From Pseudonocardia sediminis (GTDB lineage: Bacteria; Actinomycetota; Actinomycetes; Mycobacteriales; Pseudonocardiaceae): a stretch of DNA of 64,000 nucleotides. The position numbers were made by a program, and so were the translations under genes. Shown one piece after another: positions 47,097 through 55,198 of the stretch (positions within the stretch are counted from its first letter, which is position 1; the number at the start of each line of letters is the position of its first letter). The stretch spans positions 2,540,001 through 2,604,000 of the forward strand of contig NZ_SHKL01000001.1 of assembly GCF_004217185.1 (NCBI RefSeq), in the 5' to 3' direction. The notes under the pieces are model-generated. The model did no database searches, was not told the DNA's origin, and worked only from the letters and a program-made list of their open reading frames with translations.

Positions 47097-48463
47097 CGGG
47101 ACCACCCGCCCTCGGTGCCGTGCAGAAATCCGAGGTCCATCCCCACCTCGTCGAACGGACGCCGGTTCTGGGGCAAGAGCTGGAACACTCCGCGCGGGTC
47201 ATTGCCCTTCGGCGCGAAGATCCGGTTCATCGCGACGCCGCCGTTCTCCCCGACCGAGGTGACCTCGGCGATCTCGGAGACGAACCGTGTCCGGCGGCCC
47301 TCAGGGGTCGTGGTGTGGCGCAGGTGCACGACGTAGTCGATGCCCTGAGCAGCCAGGCGGGTGACGAAGGCGTCCGACCACCCCGAACCCGCGCCCTTCA
47401 TCGTGGCGGTGACCAGGCGCTCGAAGGCGTCCGATGCGGACCCGGCGTGCAGCGTGCACATCGATCCCGGCATGCCGGCGTTCATCGCCTCGAGCATCGG
47501 CAGCGCCTCCGCCCCGCGGACCTCGCCGACGATCACCCGCGTCACCGACATCCGGAGGGTCTGGTGCAGGAGATCCGACAGCGTCATCTCGCCGGCCGGA
47601 CGACCGGTCGAGGGATCGCGCTCGGTCGAGCCAGCCCGGCACTCGGCTGCGTACAACAGCGGTGGCCGCTGCGGGAGCCGATGTAGGTTGAGTTCGAACT
47701 CCGTCTCGAGCGTCGCAAACCGCTCGCGTGGGTCGATCTCGCGTGCCAGCGCCCGGAGCATCGTGGTCTTCCCGCAGGCCGGCATACCCGTCACGAGGGT
47801 GCTCTGCTTCGCCTTGACCAGTGTCGCGAGGAACCGCCCTATGACGGGGGAGACGGTGCCGAGGCGGACCAGGTCGTGGAGCTGGACGTCGACGAGGCGG
47901 TGCTTGCGGATGGTGACGACCGGTCGCGGGACGACCTCACGCATCGCCGCGAGCCGGGAACCGTCCGGCAGCTGCATGTTCAGGCAGGGTTGGGCCGGGG
48001 AGAAGGCGCGCTCCGAGCTCCCGTGGTGCGCAGCGATGTGCTGCAGCTGCTGAACCAGGTCGGCGTCGGTGTCTGCGATCGGGCTCTCGGCCTGACGGAT
48101 GGAGCCGTCGGTCAGGCGCAGGACCGGGGTCTCGCAGCCGATGATGTGGATGTCCTCGACACCGGGCAGGTCGAGCAACGCCTGGATCCGGCCGAGGCCC
48201 CACACCGTGTTCTCGACCGTGTGGGCGATCGTCCGCTCAACGTCCGGGTCTAGCTGCTGCTCGCCGTCGGCGATGCGACGCCGTGCCTCGATGTCGAGCT
48301 CGGTCTGGATCCAGGCGAGCATGATCTGTCTTTGGTCGGCCGGATCGAGGCGATCCCGGTCCGGCTCGTCGGCGAGGCGCTGGAGGACCGCGGTGTGGAT
48401 GCGTTCGGTCAGGCGACGATCGGCGTGCGGGCTCCGGGTGGCTCCGTTCGAAGGGCGCGTCAT
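47093..48463 (-). CDS. tadA: TadA/CpaF pilus assembly ATPase
   Basis: 456 residues. N-terminal domain to about 150 (VENTVWGLGRIQALLDLPGV, VEDIHIIG). Walker A is VTGMPACGKTTMLRAL, with ACGKTT in place of the common SGKTT. ATLETEFEL is the Asp-box-like region, SVTRVIVGEVRGAEALPMLE carries Walker B, and SMCTLHAGSASDAFERL has the His box. The motor powers polymerisation of the Flp pilin. Confidence 0.93.
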   Translation of the reverse strand: MTRPSNGATRSPHADRRLTERIHTAVLQRLADEPDRDRLDPADQRQIMLAWIQTELDIEARRRIADGEQQLDPDVERTIAHTVENTVWGLGRIQALLDLPGVEDIHIIGCETPVLRLTDGSIRQAESPIADTDADLVQQLQHIAAHHGSSERAFSPAQPCLNMQLPDGSRLAAMREVVPRPVVTIRKHRLVDVQLHDLVRLGTVSPVIGRFLATLVKAKQSTLVTGMPACGKTTMLRALAREIDPRERFATLETEFELNLHRLPQRPPLLYAAECRAGSTERDPSTGRPAGEMTLSDLLHQTLRMSVTRVIVGEVRGAEALPMLEAMNAGMPGSMCTLHAGSASDAFERLVTATMKGAGSGWSDAFVTRLAAQGIDYVVHLRHTTTPEGRRTRFVSEIAEVTSVGENGGVAMNRIFAPKGNDPRGVFQLLPQNRRPFDEVGMDLGFLHGTEGGWSR

Positions 48464-49215
48464 GCCGCACCGTTCCCGCCCGTGCCGGCCCCGACCAGCT
48501 TTGCCGCGATGCGATGGGCCCCGCGTTGGAGTGGACTGCGGTCGAAGGCCCGGGCGGGCTGAACCCCTTCACTCCAGACGTCGGCCGATCGTCGGTCGCG
48601 GGGGAGCTCACCCAGCAGTGGGAGCTCACAGGCGGCGGCGATCTCGGACGACGAGTACGGCTCGTCCGGACCGACGACTAGCACGGAGACTCGGATGTCT
48701 CCGGCCTCGACGCCGAGCTCCTCACGAAGGAGTGGAGCGACACGGGACGCGGTACGGACGGCCCGGAGACCGGACCCGACAACGAGCACCACCACCTCGC
48801 AAGCGCGCAGGAGCGGGATGACACCGTCGAGGACTGCGTAGCGACCGCAGTCGGCGATCGTGTCCGCCCCGGTCATCCGGCCCAGAGCCGTCGCCAGTTG
48901 GGTCCAGGCCACGCTCGGTGCCTGCCCGACGCAGCCGAGCCCGGCAAGCACCGGCGGCGCATGAGGTGCCGGACGGTGGACACGTCGGCGGAGTGCCTCA
49001 TCCATGCCGGTGGACCGGAGGTCGACGACCGCGTCCGCGAGACCTGCGGCCGACGGCCACTCCCCACCGCCGAGGCCGGCACGGATGTCACCGCCGAACG
49101 GGTCCGCGTCCAGCAGCAGCACGCGGCGGGGCCACTGCGAGGCGACCGCGAGCGCAGCCGTCGTGACACCGGGGCTGCCCTTCGCCGAGACCATTCCGAT
49201 CAGCACCGCGGTCAC
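48460..49215 (-). CDS. CpaE/MinD-like protein with P-loop lacking Lys
   Basis: 251 residues. The Walker A region is SAKGSPGVTTAALAVA, with Val-Thr-Thr where ParA/MinD proteins have Gly-Lys-Thr-Thr. The A' strand RVLLLDADPFGGDIRAGLG remains. CpaE proteins localise the Tad apparatus and often have divergent P-loops. Directly upstream of tadA with 4-base overlap. Confidence 0.83.
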   Translation of the reverse strand: MTAVLIGMVSAKGSPGVTTAALAVASQWPRRVLLLDADPFGGDIRAGLGGGEWPSAAGLADAVVDLRSTGMDEALRRRVHRPAPHAPPVLAGLGCVGQAPSVAWTQLATALGRMTGADTIADCGRYAVLDGVIPLLRACEVVVLVVGSGLRAVRTASRVAPLLREELGVEAGDIRVSVLVVGPDEPYSSSEIAAACELPLLGELPRDRRSADVWSEGVQPARAFDRSPLQRGAHRIAAKLVGAGTGGNGAA

Positions 49216-49832
49216 CTCCGCCCCACGAGGACGACGGCCACGCGATCGTCCACCGATGCGAGCGCCAGCTCTTCGGCGTCGGCCTGTCGGACGAGAACGT
49301 CGATACCGCGGCGGCCCGTTGCGTCCGAGTCGCCCGACCGCACGACGACGGCCCGGCGAGGAGGGCGGCCGCCACCGGTCACGACGAGAACCTCGTCACG
49401 CGGGCCCAGAGACTCGGACGGGGCACGCCCGGACTCGACCGACAGCCCCACGACCGCCTCTCCCGGGGCCGGCAGTCGTTCGCCGGTGACCGAGTCCGGA
49501 GTGAGGACCTGACCTGCTCGGAGATCGGTGGAAGTCAGCTTTCCGACGACCGAGTCGACTTCGCTCCACGGCACCGTGGCCAGCCCGGTGTCGCTCGGCA
49601 GCTGCACCTCTCGAAGGTCGGAGATGCGAACGGTGGCTCCGAAAGCCAACGGCTGTGCGACGCCGACCACGCCGTCCCGGCTCACCGCGGCGCGGTAGGC
49701 GTAGGCGCCGAGCAGTGCACCGATGATGGCGAGGACCACCGAGAGCAGGAGAACCCGTGACGAACGCCGTTGCCGCAACGGTCGTGCGGCCGAGTCGGGA
49801 GGAGCGCTCCGGGCGTGGGCCGTGGCGATCAT
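49212..49832 (-). CDS. SAF-domain protein, CpaB/RcpC-like
   Basis: 206 residues. N-terminal helix at about 26-45 (VLLLSVVLAIIGALLGAYAY). The SAF domain spans about 60-140 (PLAFGATVRISDLREVQLPS, STDLRAGQVLTPDSVTGERL), then a second small beta domain. CpaB proteins sit at the envelope side of Tad pili. Coupled on both sides by ATGA overlaps. Confidence 0.82.
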   Translation of the reverse strand: MIATAHARSAPPDSAARPLRQRRSSRVLLLSVVLAIIGALLGAYAYRAAVSRDGVVGVAQPLAFGATVRISDLREVQLPSDTGLATVPWSEVDSVVGKLTSTDLRAGQVLTPDSVTGERLPAPGEAVVGLSVESGRAPSESLGPRDEVLVVTGGGRPPRRAVVVRSGDSDATGRRGIDVLVRQADAEELALASVDDRVAVVLVGRR

Positions 49833-50722
49833 GACCCGTCACCACCGACGAGCACCTGGACCTCGTCGACCGCGAGCGTCGTCTGGTTCGGGACACGGAC
49901 GACCTGTTCACCGGTCACCGGCCCGCCGTTGCTGGCCCCGGACCACGTCACGGTCCAGACGCTGGTCGCGGTGATGGTCCACCGTCCCGCTCCCGCGGTC
50001 CGGACCGGGAGCGACCGCTGCAGGTAGGTGTAACCGCAGTCTGGCGATGGACCCTCCTGCCCGGTCCAGGGCGTTCCGGGCCCGGAGCATTGAACGGTTC
50101 CACCGGGAGGCCCCATCGCCCACTCGACCTCCGAGAGGTGTGCGGTCGCGGTGACGCTGGCTGCGCCGGCCGTCGCGGTGACCGAGATCGGCCCGGCAGC
50201 TGCCGGACCGCCGTCGATCCACAGCCACATCGGCACCCCGACGAACCCACGATCACCGGTCGACGCGTGCAACACAGGCGCGGGCAAGGGCAGTTGTTCG
50301 ATCGCTCGCTGAGCGAGGATCTCGGGCGAGACGGCCGGGTCCTGCGTCTGCGGTTCGTCGGGGGTCGGAACATCGATCAGACCGGAAAGATCCTGTACCG
50401 GCCGTTGGGTCCATCCCCCGCTGGGTCCGGCGCCTCCGGGAACCGCCTTCACCGGGGGAGGAGGTGGGGGAGCCGGAGGTCCCGTCGGCTCACCGGCTGC
50501 GACCTGACGCGGCCGTTCGGGAGTCCGAGGCCTCGGTGTCTGCTGCTCGCGTGACCGCCGCTTCTGTTCGCCGGCACCGCGGCGTCCCGGGTCGACAGCA
50601 CTGACCAGACATCGTCCGATGCTGTCGACGACGGTGCAGCGCGGTGGACTCGCCGGGGTCGCATGAACCGTTGTGACCACCAACGAGGGCAGGACCAGGG
50701 CCACCACCGAGGCGCTCAGCAC
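49829..50722 (-). CDS. Secreted Pro-rich/beta-domain protein of the Tad operon
   Basis: 297 residues from GTG 50722. Signal peptide SASVVALVLPSLVVTTVHA. A low-complexity Arg/Pro region (about 50-110, with seven consecutive Pro) precedes a beta-rich domain (VPMWLWIDGGPAAAGPISVT; TITATSVWTVTWSGASNGG) resembling immunoglobulin- or PKD-like surface domains. Possible adhesin or pilus-tip component (inference). The start codon overlaps the upstream stop by 7 bases. Confidence 0.72.
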   Translation of the reverse strand: MLSASVVALVLPSLVVTTVHATPASPPRCTVVDSIGRCLVSAVDPGRRGAGEQKRRSREQQTPRPRTPERPRQVAAGEPTGPPAPPPPPPVKAVPGGAGPSGGWTQRPVQDLSGLIDVPTPDEPQTQDPAVSPEILAQRAIEQLPLPAPVLHASTGDRGFVGVPMWLWIDGGPAAAGPISVTATAGAASVTATAHLSEVEWAMGPPGGTVQCSGPGTPWTGQEGPSPDCGYTYLQRSLPVRTAGAGRWTITATSVWTVTWSGASNGGPVTGEQVVRVPNQTTLAVDEVQVLVGGDGS

Positions 50723-51243
50723 GGCTCGGCCAATGACGGTGCCGTTCGGTCGACCACCCACCGGTCGCCACGGGGGATCACCTCGGCCCGATAGAGATAG
50801 CGGGGGACGCGGTTCGCCAGGTCGTCGAGCACCTGGCCGTCGTCGTCCGAGACGAGTCGTGAGCCGCTGATGTCGACGCAGTCGACGATTGCGACCCGTT
50901 CGGCTGCCACGGTGGCAACCTTGGGCGCGCGGGAGACCGTGCCTTCCGTGTGCGCCGGAACCCCGGAGTAGTTGGCGATGTCCCTGTCCAAGGCCTGGAG
51001 CGCCTGCCCCGTGGCGACCTCCCGGGTCCGGGACGTCCAGTCTTGCGAACCGGGCGCCGCGAAAGCGGCGTCGGTGACCGTCCAGAACTCCTCGTAGGCG
51101 GCCAGCGCGTTGCGTTCGATCGGATCGGTCGTCGAGGGCGTGCTGGTCCTCGATGTCTCGTGGGGACTCGGCCCGGAGCAGCCGGCGACGACTGCGGCCG
51201 CGAACAACGGGATCAGCCACCGGTGGCCGTGCCGTGTTGTCAC
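50716..51243 (-). CDS. Lipoprotein, first gene of the Tad operon
   Basis: 175 residues from GTG 51243 with GAGGGGG upstream. Lipobox VVAGC near residue 22. The mature domain is NTF2-like: NALAAYEEFWTVTDAAFAAP, ends with YLYRAEVIPRGDRWVVDRTA. Role unknown. The operon promoter must lie in 51244-51478, shared divergently with the primase gene. Confidence 0.75.
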   Translation of the reverse strand: MTTRHGHRWLIPLFAAAVVAGCSGPSPHETSRTSTPSTTDPIERNALAAYEEFWTVTDAAFAAPGSQDWTSRTREVATGQALQALDRDIANYSGVPAHTEGTVSRAPKVATVAAERVAIVDCVDISGSRLVSDDDGQVLDDLANRVPRYLYRAEVIPRGDRWVVDRTAPSLAEPC

Positions 51244-51478
51244 TTGTCCCCCTCGAATGCCGGTGCAGCTGAGAGTGCACCGAGGCGTGGTCGCTGCGTT
51301 TCTCCTGCGTGGTCGGTCCGTGGCTCCGATCGCTGATCGAAGTCACGTGGATAGCAATCTGATCGGGACCCGGGGACGGAACGGCAGTAAGTCCCCTGAT
51401 CGGACCAACAACACGTCGACCACGGTTCGCTCGCGTGAACGGGGCAGTCTGCGGATCTCCCGATGGGAGGAGTCCGCG

Positions 51479-52363
51479 ATGCCGTCCGACCGCCTGATGC
51501 GCGCAGCGTGTTCGCTGGCTGCCCGGGGTCTGTACGTGTTCCCGCTCCGACCCGGGAGCAAGATCCCTGCGGTTCGACGCGACTGGGAGGGATGCGCGAC
51601 CACCGACGTCGAACAGATCGAACGGTGGTGGCTGCGCGCGCCGTACAACATCGGGGTCGCGACGGGGCCGTCACGGCTGTTGGTGGTCGACCTGGACGCG
51701 CCCAAGCGCTCCGATCTAGATCGGCGCCACGGACGGCAGGTGCTGGACGAGCTCGCCCGGAAGGCGCACGAAACCGTCCCCCGAAACACGCTGATCGTAA
51801 CGACCGCCGGCGGTGGTCAGCACCTGTACTTCCGGGCTCCGACAGACCGCTCGCTGACCAACACCGCGGGCCGGCTCGGACCGCACATCGATACCCGTGC
51901 CCGAGGCGGGTACGTGGTCGGGCCCGGTTCACGGAGCGGTAGGTCGCTCTACCGGATAGTTCACGGGACTGACCCGGTACCGGCACCGCAGTGGATCGTC
52001 GCATTGCTGCAGCCGTCGATCCCTCCGTGTCCACCACGCCGGGAGACACCCCACCCCGCGTACGTCCGAGCGGCGATCGAAGGCGAGATGCGACGGGTCG
52101 CCGAGGCGACGCCGGGACGGCGTAACGCCACGCTGTTCAAAGCAGCCGCCCGGCTCGGGCGTTTCGTGCACTCCGGCCAGGTGAACGACGGCGACGTCGA
52201 CGCGGCTCTCAGCACAGCTGCCTCCGGGCACGTGGGTATCGACGGATTCAGCCCCTACGAGATCCGACGGACCATCCGGTCGGGTATCGCCAGAAGCGTG
52301 CAGGGTGCAGGGAATCGTCGGGGCGCTGACCCGATGCCCCCGCAGCGGTCACGCACGAGCTGA
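51479..52363 (+). CDS. Bifunctional DNA primase/polymerase (Prim-Pol) domain protein
   Basis: 294 residues from ATG 51479 with GGGAGG 8 bases upstream. AARGLYVFPLRPGSKIPAVR is the Prim-Pol start, LLVVDLDAPKR carries the catalytic acidic pair, and TTAGGGQHLYFRAP the conserved His. The C-terminal helical region (AYVRAAIEGEMRRVAEATPG; LFKAAARLGRFVHSGQVNDG) is common in element primases. No helicase domain is attached. It may prime the complementary strand after transfer. Confidence 0.88.
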   Translation: MPSDRLMRAACSLAARGLYVFPLRPGSKIPAVRRDWEGCATTDVEQIERWWLRAPYNIGVATGPSRLLVVDLDAPKRSDLDRRHGRQVLDELARKAHETVPRNTLIVTTAGGGQHLYFRAPTDRSLTNTAGRLGPHIDTRARGGYVVGPGSRSGRSLYRIVHGTDPVPAPQWIVALLQPSIPPCPPRRETPHPAYVRAAIEGEMRRVAEATPGRRNATLFKAAARLGRFVHSGQVNDGDVDAALSTAASGHVGIDGFSPYEIRRTIRSGIARSVQGAGNRRGADPMPPQRSRTS

Positions 52364-52392
52364 GGGGCGACGCGGCTATGCCGACCGCCCGA

Positions 52393-52875
52393 TCACCTGA
52401 AGACGAGGAACACGGCCCCGGCGCGCGCAGCCCGGTAGACCAGTAGCAGCGCCCCGAAGCCCGCGACGATCCAGGCGATAGGAAGCAGGAGCCACAGGTC
52501 CGCGTCGTCGGTCTCGGGGGCCGCGACGACCGGTCCGGAAGGGCCGCCGCCGAAACGATCGCTGAGCGTGGCGCGCGAGAAGAGCGCAGTAGTGGATAGT
52601 CGGCTACCCCCTCCCGAGACCTCGACTCGAATCTCGTCGACCGGCTGACGCAGAGACCGCCAGACCGTCGCGGCGATGTGATCGACCGTTGCGGCCGTGC
52701 CGGGACATCCCGCAGCGCGGACGTTCATCACGACGCCGGCCGCTACGGAGGTGCGCTCAGCAGTGATCGATGTACAGCCGGTCCGGACGTCGAGGTCTCC
52801 GGACGATCGAGGCATGCAGGCGCTGCAGACCAGCGCCAGAACGACAACGCCGACGGCTACGCGCATGAGGGCCAT
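52393..52875 (-). CDS. Small membrane or lipid-anchored unknown protein
   Basis: 160 residues from ATG 52875 (ATG 52866 possible). N-terminal hydrophobic segment ending VCSAC could be a signal or weak lipobox. A beta-like domain follows (TERTSVAAGVVMNVRAAGC-like spacing with two Cys), then a C-terminal helix LLLPIAWIVAGFGALLLVYR. Topology: exported domain with C-terminal anchor. Not recognised. Confidence 0.6.
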   Translation of the reverse strand: MALMRVAVGVVVLALVCSACMPRSSGDLDVRTGCTSITAERTSVAAGVVMNVRAAGCPGTAATVDHIAATVWRSLRQPVDEIRVEVSGGGSRLSTTALFSRATLSDRFGGGPSGPVVAAPETDDADLWLLLPIAWIVAGFGALLLVYRAARAGAVFLVFR

Positions 52876-52944
52876 GCCGCCGAGGCTCGAACCGGTGGGG
52901 TCCCCAAGCAAGGAGAATCTCCCGGTTGTGGATAACCGACGATG

Positions 52945-53682
52945 TCAACCTCTGTCGATGGCGCGCCGGACGGACTCGACGCGTTTGTGTCCGACGTCGG
53001 CACGACGCCCCGCTTCCGCGCCGGCGCGGTACCCCGTCCCCGACAGTTTCCGTGGGCGGGCCGTCCGCAGGTTTCCGAACTGCTCGTCGTAGGCCCGGTC
53101 GACGAGAGACCGACGATCGGCGAGGACCAGCGCAGCCGACGGACGTCCTGCCGTGAGCTGCGCGTCGTGGTCTCGGACGGCGGACGTCCCGGCGTCGGTC
53201 AGCCGGCGGTGGACCTCCGCCGCGAAGCCGATGAGCCAGGTTCGGCGAAACGCCGTGGTCGACTCTTTCGACCACGCCGGAGGCCGTTGCCGAGTCAGCG
53301 ATCGGGTGGCCTGGAGCAGCAGTGACGTATAGGTGAGCTCTACGCGGTTGAGGTCCGACTCGAAACCCATCACCGTGACGGCGGCGGTCTGGCCCCGGCC
53401 GAATCCCGGATGCCGGACGACACGGCAGTTCGACGTCGCGGCGACGCAACCCGCCAGCGTCGCCTTCTCCGTCGAGTACGGATCGGTCATGGTGATGCGG
53501 CGACTTCCGATCACATCCTGCTTCTCGCCGGACGATGCGACCATCGCGGCGTCGACGCCGTGCTTGGCCATGATCTCCGCGGCCTTGGAGTTGTAGACGT
53601 CCGCCTCGTAGGAGGTCGCGGCCCGCTCGGCCTTCGCGAGCAGCTTTCGGATGGTCTCGAGTTTCTGGTCCTCTGTGTCCAC
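52945..53682 (-). CDS. DUF2786-family protein
   Basis: 245 residues from GTG 53682 with GAGGAAG upstream; the frame is open to 53793. The N-terminal DUF2786 helix pair KLETIRKLLAKAERAATSYE with AEIMAKHGVDAAMV is clear. A C-terminal domain follows (FRRTWLIGFAAEVHRRL) as in the DUF7168-type pairing. Function unknown; frequent on actinobacterial phages and elements. Confidence 0.83.
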   Translation of the reverse strand: MDTEDQKLETIRKLLAKAERAATSYEADVYNSKAAEIMAKHGVDAAMVASSGEKQDVIGSRRITMTDPYSTEKATLAGCVAATSNCRVVRHPGFGRGQTAAVTVMGFESDLNRVELTYTSLLLQATRSLTRQRPPAWSKESTTAFRRTWLIGFAAEVHRRLTDAGTSAVRDHDAQLTAGRPSAALVLADRRSLVDRAYDEQFGNLRTARPRKLSGTGYRAGAEAGRRADVGHKRVESVRRAIDRG

Positions 53683-53936
53683 GGAGCGCTTCCTCTCAGC
53701 AGTCGCGCCCGTGATTCGGGCGAGCACCAGGTCGTCGTACTGATTCACTGCTGCTCTGCCGTGGTCGATCAGCGAAGTAGGGCTCTTCCGCACGCCGCCA
53801 GCCCGGTGTGGAGATGCCTCACAGCTGTGGCGGCGTTGCCGCTTCTAAACGTCTGCCACGGCCAGAACTCCACCGCTACGTCGCGATGGGATCCCGCACC
53901 CTCTTCGCACCAGCCGCCACGGAAGACTGCGGCGGC

Positions 53937-54494
53937 ATGGCGGCAACGACTCCGATCTAGGTAACTCTGCTCGTCGCGATCCTCGGCTTGCTCGGTACAG
54001 CTACGGGCGCTACCTGGGCGGCCGCGATCACTCAGGCCCGCTCGGACAAGCGGGAGAAGGCAGCCCGGAAACGAGAACGCAAACGCGAGCGAGAGCGATG
54101 GGATCGCGAGGACAAGCAGAACGTTGCGGACCAACAGCGGCAGGTCTATCTGGACTTCTACACCGCTTTGCAGGAGGCGTCGGTGGCTGTCACCGCGTCA
54201 CGAAGCGGAACTGGGCTCGAAGCGGCAGCCGCCGCTGTCGGCGTTGCGTTGGACAACACTCACCCGCTTCACATCTTCGGGTCGTCAGAAGTGTTTCAGG
54301 CGGGGTCCGAAGCCGCGTTCTGGCTCTCACGCTGGTGCCAGACCGATCTTGACGATGGGGGCCGGGCCGGTGTCATGAGCGCTCGGTTCGGAGAGTGGGA
54401 GAATCGTCTGAGGGCGGCGATTCGCGTAGATCTACATCTTCCGGCTCTCAGCGACGCCCCTCCGTTCCAGATGGAGACACGGGACGACGCCTAA
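53937..54494 (+). pseudogene. Small membrane/coiled-coil protein interrupted by an in-frame TAG at codon 8
   Basis: ATG 53937 opens MAATTPI, then TAG (53958-53960), then VTLLVAILGLLGTATGATWA and a charged coiled coil (RSDKREKAARKRERKR) in the same frame to a TAA at 54492. Related actinobacterial proteins begin with the pattern M..TPxW followed by this helix, so TAG probably replaces a TGG Trp codon. Without readthrough, translation could only restart at CTG 53967 or TTG 53988. The 168-residue downstream part is otherwise intact. Confidence 0.6.
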
Positions 54495-54527
54495 GTCTGG
54501 GCCGCGGGGACGGGCAGGTCGCTCCCA

Positions 54528-55007
54528 TCACTCGAGCGCAGCCTCGTATTCGGCAGCCTGCGCAGGAGTGAGCGTCCGGGTGACGCGCACGATCGAGGTG
54601 CCGGAGACGTAGTTGTACTCACCAGCCAGCGCCGGGGCGGCCTCGGCGATCTTGTTGATGTAGTCGGCGCGGGCTTGGGCCTGGTCGGCAGTCTCGAAGG
54701 TCTCGACCTTCCCGCCATTCGAGGTCGAGAGCGGGTCTGGATCGCGCTGTTCGGCCGGGACGCGGGAGTCGGTGAACGTCATCGCCGAGGTGCAGCCGCT
54801 CGGGCGGCCGAGAAGGTTGTTCCGGTCGTTCTTGGCGGTGATGGCTGCGCCGGCGGCGGCGCTGGTGACCTTCGCGGTGAGCTTGGCGACGACTTGGTCG
54901 GCGGTCGCGGCGGGTTCGGAGCTGCATCCGACGACGGTGAGCGCTAGAGCGGCGCCCGTGGTGAGTGAGGCGATGCTTCGGCGCAAGGTGTTGCGGGTCG
55001 AGGTCAC
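54528..55007 (-). CDS. Lipoprotein of unknown function
   Basis: 159 residues from GTG 55007, AGGA 9 bases upstream. Lipobox TVVGC near residue 29. Mature text includes TADQVVAKLTAKVTSAAAGA, CTSAMTFTDSRVPAEQRDPD and QAQARADYINKIAEAAPALA, similar to small actinobacterial surface lipoproteins of elements. May be a surface or entry factor (inference only). Confidence 0.7.
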   Translation of the reverse strand: MTSTRNTLRRSIASLTTGAALALTVVGCSSEPAATADQVVAKLTAKVTSAAAGAAITAKNDRNNLLGRPSGCTSAMTFTDSRVPAEQRDPDPLSTSNGGKVETFETADQAQARADYINKIAEAAPALAGEYNYVSGTSIVRVTRTLTPAQAAEYEAALE

Positions 55008-55198
55008 GGGGAGCAGTCCTTCGGTTGGGGAGCGTGACCGGGATACCGATGGGGAGGGGCCGCCCGTTACAGACATAACAGACCGATCGAGTTGGGGGTG
55101 CCGGAGCGATTCATCGCGTCGGCGATATAGTCGGCTGACCGAGGCATCGTCCGCGAGAGCCCGGTCTACGGTGCTACGGCTAGTCCTGCTGAGCAGGC

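Noticed and set aside
52757..53449. Minus-strand frame of 230 codons overlapping the DUF2786 gene
   Set aside because: Arg-rich text with no domain; the DUF2786 frame explains the region.
53769..54134. Minus-strand frame of 121 codons
   Set aside because: Antisense to the amber-interrupted gene and without coding-type third positions.
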